From positions 1-6,637 of the forward strand of contig CANKON010000081.1 of NCBI GenBank assembly GCA_947484105.1: a stretch of 6,637 bases of DNA, given 5' to 3'. Of the stretch, positions 1 through 4,964 are shown in pieces. A program made the position numbers and the translations under genes. Origin of the DNA: Methylococcaceae bacterium. GTDB lineage: Bacteria > Pseudomonadota > Gammaproteobacteria > Methylococcales > Methylomonadaceae. Within the stretch, counting starts at the first letter, position 1. Each line of letters opens with the position of its first letter. The notes under the pieces were generated by a model. That model did not search any database. It was not told where the DNA came from and was given only the letters and a program-made list of their open reading frames with translations.

Positions 1-1104
1 GATGAAGTTAAAGCTGGCAGTCGTTTATTGCTTGATGACGGACGCATTGTGTTGGATGTTGTGAATGTTGAAAATGGACGTGTCAATTGTACAGTCATCG
101 TCGGTGGTGATTTGTCCAACAATAAAGGAATCAATCTGTTGGGTGGCGGCTTATCAGCAGCGGCATTAACCGAAAAAGACAAAGAAGACATCATCACGAT
201 TGGCAAAATTGATTGCGATTTTGTCGCGGTTTCATTTCCACGTTGTGGCGCGGATTTGGATGAAGCCCGTCGTCTACTTCAAGAAGTGGGCTGCATGGCG
301 GGAATTGTTGCCAAAGTGGAACGTGCTGAAGCGGTCGCAAATGATGAAATTATGGACGAAATCATTTTAGCGTCTGATGTGGTCATGGTGGCGCGAGGTG
401 ATTTAGGCGTTGAAATCGGTGATGCAAAATTGCCCGCGATGCAGAAAAAATTGATTAAACGCGCTCGTTCATTAGATCGCGTGGTCATCACCGCAACGCA
501 AATGATGGAATCCATGATTGAAAATGCGATTCCAACCCGTGCTGAAGTATTTGACGTAGCGAATGCGGTGTATGACGGTACTGATGCCATTATGTTGTCG
601 GCGGAAACCGCATCGGGAAAATATCCCATTAAAGCGGTTGAAGCGATGAATCGCATTTGTTTGGAAGCTGAAAAACTCGACATTGTTCGCGTCTCGCATC
701 ATCGTGTAGACCGTGAATTTAAACGTGACGAAGAAGCAATTGCCATGGCGGCAATGTATATGGCGAATCATACGAATGTAAAAGGGATTGCGGCGTTGAC
801 CGAATCTGGCACAACACCTCTTTTGATGTCGCGAATCAGTTCGGGAATGCCCATTTTTGCGTTAAGTTGCCAGCCAAAAACGCTTGGGAAAGTGACGTTG
901 TATCGCGGTGTCATTCCGATTTATTTTTCACATGAAGCGCAAACCCATGTTGAAGTTAACCGTGACATTATCGCGCAATTACGCGCTTACGGTATGACTG
1001 AAACAGGCGATAAAATTATCATCACGAAAGGTGATTTAGCAGGCGCGAAAGGCAGTACAAATGATTTAAAAGTCGTAACCGTCGGTCATGCTTTAACGCC
1101 CTAA
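1..1104 (+). CDS. pyk: Pyruvate kinase, PykA type (5'-truncated by window edge)
   Basis: Transfers phosphate from phosphoenolpyruvate to ADP, giving pyruvate and ATP, in the last step of glycolysis; it is cytoplasmic and normally a tetramer. The frame is open from base 1, and 367 residues are visible. Against E. coli PykA (480 residues) roughly the first 115 residues are missing. The fragment starts within the B domain (LLLDDGR, then VGG and SNNKGIN), continues through the barrel A domain and ends with the C domain from about residue 235. Catalytic features are intact: KVERAE with Lys105 and metal ligand Glu107, ARGDLG with the second metal ligand Asp134, TATQMMES at 164-171, and the MLSAETA stretch. 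The barrel and C domain ([22 protein letters not shown]) look closer to E. coli PykA than to the fructose-bisphosphate-activated PykF, so a PykA-like enzyme is inferred. The stop is followed by a 43-base gap with no hairpin, so read-through into the next gene is possible. Confidence 0.96.
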   Translation, partial: DEVKAGSRLLLDDGRIVLDVVNVENGRVNCTVIVGGDLSNNKGINLLGGGLSAAALTEKDKEDIITIGKIDCDFVAVSFPRCGADLDEARRLLQEVGCMAGIVAKVERAEAVANDEIMDEIILASDVVMVARGDLGVEIGDAKLPAMQKKLIKRARSLDRVVITATQMMESMIENAIPTRAEVFDVANAVYDGTDAIMLSAETASGKYPIKAVEAMNRICLEAEKLDIVRVSHHRVDREFKRDEEAIAMAAMYMANHTNVKGIAALTESGTTPLLMSRISSGMPIFALSCQPKTLGKVTLYRGVIPIYFSHEAQTHVEVNRDIIAQLRAYGMTETGDKIIITKGDLAGAKGSTNDLKVVTVGHALTP

Positions 1105-1147
1105 CCCCCTTAAAAATTACTTACCAAAACAAAAAGGATCCGTTTTT

Positions 1148-1891
1148 ATGAATGAATTTGATACGTTGCTAAAACAACTGCGCGATGAATTTGTTTCAGA
1201 ATTTCCAGAGCGTTGTTATGCGGTAGAAGAATCTGTTTTAGCATTTGAACGTGGAATGCCTGGTGCATTTGACGATATTTATCGTCGTGTTCACAGTTTA
1301 AAAGGTTCGGGAAGTCAATTTGGTTTTTCGTTAGTCACGTCGATTTGCCATCAGTTTGAAAGTTTTTTAAGCAGCGGCGGTTTCACAGCAGATTCACTTA
1401 GTCTGAGTTATGCGTTGAGTTATGTGGATTTGTTGAAACAAGTTTCCGAAATTCTCGGTGAAGAGCATGTTTCAACACACGGCATTGAACAAGAACTTGA
1501 TGAATTAAGAAAATCAAGTATGCCAGGACGTGCAACGGTGATGTTAATTGAACCCTCGGCATCACGTCGTAAATTGTGCCAAGGCGTTTTAACATCGTTG
1601 GGCGTGCGGGTTGTGTCGCAAGATCGAGGCATGAATGCGTTAGAACAAATGTTGCATCAACCTTTTGATTTAATTGTGGCGGCACGCGAATTACCTGATT
1701 TAAATACGGTGGCGATTGTGGCGGCATTGCGTGAGTCTAACTGTCGTAATAAGCACGTTCCCGTCATTTTGGTCAGTAGTAATGCCACACCAATTCCTGA
1801 TTATTTAACGATTATCACTGTTTTAGCACGGGACGAGCATTTCATTCCGAATTTGACGAAAATGGCAAGTCAAGCACTTAAAGGCAAATAA
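1148..1891 (+). CDS. HPt domain protein with degenerate receiver-like domain
   Basis: Predicted cytoplasmic signalling protein of 247 residues, with no signal peptide or membrane segment. Residues about 1-110 form a histidine phosphotransfer domain: the motif HSLKGSGSQFG at 49-59 holds the likely phospho-accepting His49 in the usual H-S-x-K-G-x-G setting. Residues about 127-243 resemble a response-regulator receiver fold (VMLIEPS as strand 1, FDLIVAARELPDL as strand 3, HVPVILVSS as strand 4). However, the acidic pair of strand 1 is Glu135-Pro136, the phospho-acceptor Asp is replaced by Ala179, and no clear strand-5 Lys is seen; only a Ser near 210 remains of the Thr/Ser position. The second half is therefore probably a pseudo-receiver used for binding. 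The ATG is supported by AAGGA at 1134-1138, 9 bases upstream. No histidine kinase or output regulator lies nearby, so the relay partner is unknown. A terminator-like hairpin follows closely. The HPt call is firm; the receiver call rests on fold pattern. Confidence 0.85.
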   Translation: MNEFDTLLKQLRDEFVSEFPERCYAVEESVLAFERGMPGAFDDIYRRVHSLKGSGSQFGFSLVTSICHQFESFLSSGGFTADSLSLSYALSYVDLLKQVSEILGEEHVSTHGIEQELDELRKSSMPGRATVMLIEPSASRRKLCQGVLTSLGVRVVSQDRGMNALEQMLHQPFDLIVAARELPDLNTVAIVAALRESNCRNKHVPVILVSSNATPIPDYLTIITVLARDEHFIPNLTKMASQALKGK

Positions 1892-1901
1892 TGTAAAACG
1901 G

Positions 1902-1942
1902 GTTTAAGGCAAAAAGATTAACACTTTTTGCCTTGAACTTTT
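1902..1942 (+). terminator. Probable intrinsic terminator after the HPt gene
   Basis: A perfect 11-bp stem, AAGGCAAAAAG (1906-1916) with CTTTTTGCCTT (1924-1934), closes a 7-base loop. It extends outward by one G-U and three Watson-Crick pairs to 1902/1938, then runs into TTTT (1939-1942). It starts 10 bases after the HPt stop codon. The T-run is short, so termination may be incomplete. The hairpin lies only about 26 bases before the argH start codon, so it also shapes the argH leader if transcription continues. Confidence 0.7.
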
Positions 1943-1967
1943 CACCTCTCCCCAGTTCCAAATTCTC

Positions 1968-3350
1968 ATGAATATCAATTCTCAAAAACTCTCCAGCGCG
2001 AGATTCGCGCAAGCTACCGATGCCTTTGTCGAAATTTTCACCGCGTCAGTCGATTTCGACAAACGCATGGCAAATCAAGACATTCAAGGGTCACTCGCTC
2101 ACGCTAAAATGTTGTGTAAAGTGGGCGTTTTAACGCAAGACGAACTCGATTTAATTATTCGCGGCTTGACGCAAATTCACGGCGAAATTGAACGCGGTGA
2201 ATTTGAATGGTCAATCCAGCAAGAAGATGTTCACATGAATATCGAAGCTAGATTAACGATATTGTGCGGCATTGCGGGAAAAAAACTGCACACAGGACGT
2301 TCTCGAAATGACCAAGTTGCCACCGATATTCGCCTGTATTTGCGTGACGAAATTGGCGCAATCAGCGTTGAATTGAAACGTTTGCAAATGGCAATTTTAG
2401 ATTTAGCCGAAAATCACACAGAAACCATCATGCCAGGTTTTACGCATTTGCAAGTCGCACAACCGATTGTTTTCGGACATCATTTAATGGCTTGGTTTGA
2501 AATGTTGGCGCGTGACGCTGATCGTTTGCGTGATTGTGTAAAACGCTTGAATGTTTCACCACTTGGCGCGGCAGCTTTAGCGGGAACAAGTTACCCCATT
2601 GATAGATATTTAAGCGCGGAATTACTTGGTTTTTCACGTCCGACGGCGAATTCATTGGATTCTGTCAGCGACCGCGATTTTGCGATTGAATTCACGGCAA
2701 CAGCCAGTATTTTGATGATGCACCTTTCGCGTTTTTCAGAAGAATTGATTTTGTGGGCTTCAGCGCAATTTGATTTTATTGATATTCCAGACGCATTTTG
2801 TACAGGTTCATCAATTATGCCGCAAAAGAAAAATCCTGATGTGCCTGAATTGGTGCGAGGAAAATCAGGTCGCGTAACGGGGCATTTAGTAGCGTTATTG
2901 ATGCTGATGAAAAGTCAGCCGCTCGCTTACAACAAAGACAATCAAGAAGATAAAGAACCACTTTTTGATACGGTCGATACATTGCTTAATTGTTTGCGTG
3001 CTTACGCTGACATGGTGCCGCATTTGAGCGCGAAAAAAGAAAATATGTACCGTGCGGCAAAACAAGGTTTTGCGACCGCAACCGATTTGGCAGATTACTT
3101 AGTTTGTAAAGGTTTGGCGTTCCGTGACGCGCATGAAATTGTTGGTTTGGCGGTACGTTTGGGCGTTGAAACTAAACGGGATTTGTCTGAAATTTCGTTG
3201 GCAGAATTACAAATATTTTCATCGTTGATTGGTCAAGAAGTCTTTGAGGTTTTATCACTTGAAGGTTCAGTTGCATCACGTTCACATATTGGTGGCACTG
3301 CTCCTGAAACTGTTAAAACAGCGATTGCAACGGCACGGCAGAACTTATAA
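1968..3350 (+). CDS. argH: Argininosuccinate lyase
   Basis: Cleaves argininosuccinate to arginine and fumarate, the final step of arginine synthesis; it is a cytoplasmic homotetramer of the fumarase/aspartase superfamily. Length is 460 residues (E. coli 457, human about 464). Signature regions are present in order: HTGRSRNDQ at 108-116, GFTHLQ at 157-162 with the Thr159-His160 catalytic pair, and the superfamily loop [11 protein letters not shown] at 280-290 with the catalytic Ser, followed by [10 protein letters not shown]. Oddities lie at the 5' end. The usual N-terminal K-L-W-G-G-R-F reads KLSSARF (7-13), and the codons of residues 10-15 form a perfect inverted repeat. No clear Shine-Dalgarno sequence precedes the ATG; the leader is pyrimidine-rich. 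The start is chosen because the flanking alignment (RFAQATDAF..) begins where known ArgH proteins begin and no other in-frame ATG precedes residue 34. No other arginine gene is in the window. Confidence 0.97.
   Translation: MNINSQKLSSARFAQATDAFVEIFTASVDFDKRMANQDIQGSLAHAKMLCKVGVLTQDELDLIIRGLTQIHGEIERGEFEWSIQQEDVHMNIEARLTILCGIAGKKLHTGRSRNDQVATDIRLYLRDEIGAISVELKRLQMAILDLAENHTETIMPGFTHLQVAQPIVFGHHLMAWFEMLARDADRLRDCVKRLNVSPLGAAALAGTSYPIDRYLSAELLGFSRPTANSLDSVSDRDFAIEFTATASILMMHLSRFSEELILWASAQFDFIDIPDAFCTGSSIMPQKKNPDVPELVRGKSGRVTGHLVALLMLMKSQPLAYNKDNQEDKEPLFDTVDTLLNCLRAYADMVPHLSAKKENMYRAAKQGFATATDLADYLVCKGLAFRDAHEIVGLAVRLGVETKRDLSEISLAELQIFSSLIGQEVFEVLSLEGSVASRSHIGGTAPETVKTAIATARQNL
1996..2010. repeat. 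Perfect GC-rich inverted repeat inside early argH codons
   Basis: GCGCGA (1996-2001) and TCGCGC (2005-2010) are exact reverse complements around a 3-base loop GAT. The repeat covers codons 10-15 of argH, 28 bases past the A of the start codon, in otherwise AT-rich surroundings. In mRNA it could form a compact hairpin near the initiating ribosome. A regulatory role is inference; chance is possible. Confidence 0.5.
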
Positions 3351-3358
3351 ATTTGTGA

Positions 3359-3395
3359 TTGCAGCGTTTGAGTTTACTTTTGCCAAACGCTGTAA
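3359..3395 (+). terminator. Probable terminator stem-loop after argH
   Basis: CAGCGTTTG (3362-3370) pairs perfectly with CAAACGCTG (3384-3392) around a 13-base loop; a G-U and two A-U pairs extend the stem to 3359/3395. It begins 8 bases after the argH stop. Only scattered T residues follow (CATTTCATG), so it is a weak fit to a classical Rho-independent terminator and might instead be a 3' stabilising hairpin. Confidence 0.55.
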
Positions 3396-3543
3396 CATTT
3401 CATGAATTATTATCTTTCACACTGACCTGTACAAAGCGCGTTCGCCTTATTTCAGAATGCAACATGGATTTTTAAATAAAAAATAGGCTGCACAAATAGC
3501 AGAAAGACGGTGATTTTAAAGAATCTTATAAACGGAGAATGAA
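3396..3543. other. Non-coding gap before the DUF4160/DUF2442 pair
   Basis: About 150 bases between the argH stem-loop and the next start codon with no gene I can recognise. It holds an AT-rich stretch with inverted arms ATTTTT (3468-3473) and AAAAAT (3479-3484), and a good Shine-Dalgarno GGAG at 3534-3537, 6 bases before the ATG at 3544. A promoter for the small gene pair probably lies here, but no convincing -35/-10 pair could be assigned by eye. Confidence 0.5.
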
Positions 3544-3798
3544 ATGCCAGAAATTCGTAGATTTTATGGAATCATTATCAGAATGTATTTGATTGATAAC
3601 GAGCATCCGCCACAACATATTCATATTAAATATGGTGAGCACGAAGCAGTTATGGAATTAACGAATTTAAATATCATTGATGGTTCGTTACCTAAAAAAT
3701 GTCAGCAATTAGTACGCGAATGGGTAGAAACTCATCAAGATGAATTGATTGAAATGTGCGATAGCCAAAATTTCCATCGCATTGAACCGTTGGAATAA
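3544..3798 (+). CDS. DUF4160 family small protein
   Basis: An 84-residue soluble protein of unknown biochemical function. It matches the DUF4160 pattern from its first residues: MPEIRRFYGI, a hydrophobic strand IIRMYLID, then the family's His-rich signature HPPQHIHIKYGEHEA (21-35), and a C-terminal helix with VREWVETHQDELIEM (57-71). The family recognition is from memory of the pattern. The ATG at 3544 has GGAG 6 bases upstream, and the family usually begins with this M-P-x-I segment, so the start is firm. The stop overlaps the next start in TAATG, implying translational coupling. DUF4160 genes are commonly found next to DUF2442 genes; a toxin-antitoxin-like or DNA-binding role has been suspected for such pairs, but nothing here demonstrates it. 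The two genes are more AT-rich (about 35% GC over 360 bases counted by hand) than their neighbours, consistent with an acquired module. Confidence 0.85.
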   Translation: MPEIRRFYGIIIRMYLIDNEHPPQHIHIKYGEHEAVMELTNLNIIDGSLPKKCQQLVREWVETHQDELIEMCDSQNFHRIEPLE

Positions 3799-4022
3799 TG
3801 ATGAAACTTCAAAATTTCACACAACAAGATGGTTATCGATTTCAATTAGTTTTTGAAGATGGCGAAATTAAAGAAACGGATTTGAAAAATTTAATTGGTT
3901 CACACGTTGAATTAACTGAATTGAAGACGGCGCACATCGATTGTGAATGGGGCTGTTTAGAATTTAAAAATGGCTCAGTCGATATTGAACCTAAAACGTT
4001 ATATCGTTATGCAACATCGTAG
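3798..4022 (+). CDS. DUF2442 family small protein
   Basis: A 74-residue soluble protein, function unknown. It fits the DUF2442 layout: a strand-turn-strand FQLVFEDGEIKETDL (15-29), a short linker with LIGSHVELTEL, and the closing motif LEFKNGSVDIEPKTLY (54-69), which matches the family's usual x-W-P-N-G-x-D-x-x-P-x-x-L-Y ending with Phe-Lys in place of Trp-Pro. The first ATG overlaps the preceding stop by one base; a second ATG follows directly at 3801. The only ribosome-site-like triplet, GGA at 3792-3794, is 3 bases from the first ATG and 6 from the second, so 3801 may be the real start. In either case translation is probably coupled to the DUF4160 gene. The two products may interact, but that is inferred only from the pairing. 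It ends 47 bases before the FAH-family gene with no terminator between. Confidence 0.83.
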   Translation: MMKLQNFTQQDGYRFQLVFEDGEIKETDLKNLIGSHVELTELKTAHIDCEWGCLEFKNGSVDIEPKTLYRYATS

Positions 4023-4044
4023 AAAGGTGGCGGTTTTGACGAAG

Positions 4045-4056
4045 TTTTTATAAAAA
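4045..4056. repeat. 12-bp perfect AT palindrome before the FAH-family gene
   Basis: TTTTTATAAAAA is self-complementary over its whole length and directly abuts the ribosome-binding site AGAGGA (4056-4061) of the gene starting at 4070. It includes TATAAA (4049-4054), which could act as a -10 box, but the nearest -35-like hexamer, TTGACG at 4036-4041, is only 7 bases away, so no standard promoter is formed. It may be chance in AT-rich DNA. Confidence 0.35.
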
Positions 4057-4069
4057 GAGGATAAAAAAA

Positions 4070-4921
4070 ATGAAATTAGCAACATTTACTTATCAAAACC
4101 AAACGCGCATCGGCGCGGTAGTTGAAAATCAAATTGTGGACGGTTTAGCCGATGCCAGTTTGCCAACCGATATGATTGTGTTTTTAGAACAAGGCAATAG
4201 CGCGTTGCAAAAAATGCAGGTGTTGATTTCGACTGAAAAAAATCGAATACCACTTGCAGATGTGAAATTACTTTCGCCAATCCCTCGTCCGCGTAAATTT
4301 TTAGGGATTGGTTTAAATTACGCCGATCACATTGACGAAACAGGGCTAGAAAAACCTGAATACCCGATGTTTTTCACCAAACAAAGCAGTTGTGTGATTG
4401 GTCAAGGCGATGCCATTCAAATTCCACCTGTTTCTGAAAAAGTCGATTATGAAGGTGAACTCGCGTTTGTTATAGGTAAAAAATGCAAAAATGTGTCGGT
4501 TGAAAACGCGCATGACGTGATTGCAGGTTTTACGATTGTGAACGATGTCACGGTGCGTGATTGGCAATTTCGCACGCCAACATGGACGATTGGAAAATCA
4601 TTTGATACACATGGTCCTATTGGACCTTGGATTGTGACAGCGGATGAAATTTTAAATCCTCACGCTTTGAGTTTAAAAACGTGGGTCGATAACGAATTGC
4701 GCCAAAATTCCAATACTTGCTACATGATGTTTAATTGCTACGAAATGATTGCCTATTTGTCGCAAGCGATGACGCTTGAAGTCGGAGACATAATTTCAAC
4801 TGGAACACCCAGCGGCGTAGGCGTAAAAATGAAACCACGTGGATATTTGAAAGCGGGACAGGTGGTAAAAATCGAAATTGAAGATATTGGAACATTGGTT
4901 AATTCGGTGATTTCGGCTTAA
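4070..4921 (+). CDS. Fumarylacetoacetate hydrolase (FAH) family protein
   Basis: A 283-residue soluble enzyme of the FAH superfamily (COG0179 group), which hydrolyses, decarboxylates or isomerises small oxo-acids using a divalent metal. An N-terminal segment of about 70 residues (KLATFTYQNQTRIGAVV) precedes the catalytic domain from FLGIGLNYADHIDE (78-90). Metal ligands fit the E-x-E...D pattern: Glu128 and Glu130 in DYEGEL and Asp159 in NDVTVRD, with the same 31-residue Glu-to-Asp spacing as in human FAHD1 (Glu71 to Asp102). Other family marks are GKSFDTHGPIGPW (175-187) and TGTPSGVG (244-251). The exact substrate cannot be read from the sequence; annotations such as ureidoglycolate lyase or 2-hydroxyhepta-2,4-diene-1,7-dioate isomerase are often attached to relatives, and FAHD1-like oxaloacetate decarboxylase or acylpyruvase activity is equally possible. 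AGAGGA 8 bases upstream supports the ATG. Neighbours give no pathway hint. Confidence 0.93.
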   Translation: MKLATFTYQNQTRIGAVVENQIVDGLADASLPTDMIVFLEQGNSALQKMQVLISTEKNRIPLADVKLLSPIPRPRKFLGIGLNYADHIDETGLEKPEYPMFFTKQSSCVIGQGDAIQIPPVSEKVDYEGELAFVIGKKCKNVSVENAHDVIAGFTIVNDVTVRDWQFRTPTWTIGKSFDTHGPIGPWIVTADEILNPHALSLKTWVDNELRQNSNTCYMMFNCYEMIAYLSQAMTLEVGDIISTGTPSGVGVKMKPRGYLKAGQVVKIEIEDIGTLVNSVISA

Positions 4922-4948
4922 TTTCACAATCCGCACCACACTTAATTT

Positions 4949-4952
4949 AAGG
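4949..4952 (+). promoter_or_regulatory. Weak, distant ribosome-binding site for polA
   Basis: AAGG at 4949-4952 is the only Shine-Dalgarno-like run before the polA ATG at 4965, with a 12-base spacer, longer than the usual 5-9. No alternative in-frame start lies just upstream, and the protein aligns with E. coli Pol I from residue 4, so the start holds and initiation is probably modest. Confidence 0.4.
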
Positions 4953-4964
4953 TTTTCCAACGTT

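Noticed and set aside
279..771. Minus-strand open frames opposite pyruvate kinase (279-683 and 472-771)
   Set aside because: They lie fully inside a strongly conserved pyk coding region, match no family I recognise and are shadows of the sense codons.
1131..1146. AAAAAGGATCCGTTTTT-like inverted repeat around the HPt ribosome site
   Set aside because: The central GGATCC leaves too small a loop and a bulged G; the pairing is mostly A-T and unlikely to sequester the ribosome site.
1398..1727. Minus-strand open frames opposite the HPt gene (1398-1727 and 1420-1632)
   Set aside because: Antisense to a gene with a clear domain pattern, no good ribosome site, and low-complexity translations.
1853..1892. 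TTGACG (1853-1858) with AATAAT (1887-1892) as a promoter for argH inside the HPt gene
   Set aside because: The 28-base spacing is far from 17, and hexamers at 17-18 spacing match the -10 consensus poorly.
2440..2655. Minus-strand open frame inside argH
   Set aside because: Antisense shadow of conserved argH codons.
3468..3484. AT-rich inverted arms ATTTTT/AAAAAT upstream of the DUF4160 gene, paired in mind with the palindrome at 4045 as module boundaries
   Set aside because: The two sites differ in length and spacing, share only A/T runs, and no target-site duplication is visible.
3527..3532. TATAAA as a -10 box for the DUF4160 gene
   Set aside because: It lies 11 bases before the ATG and directly precedes the ribosome site, so a transcript from it would lack that site; no -35 is found at the right distance.
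4086..4567. Minus-strand open frames inside the FAH-family gene (4086-4280 and 4346-4567)
   Set aside because: Antisense shadows; the sense frame carries all catalytic motifs.
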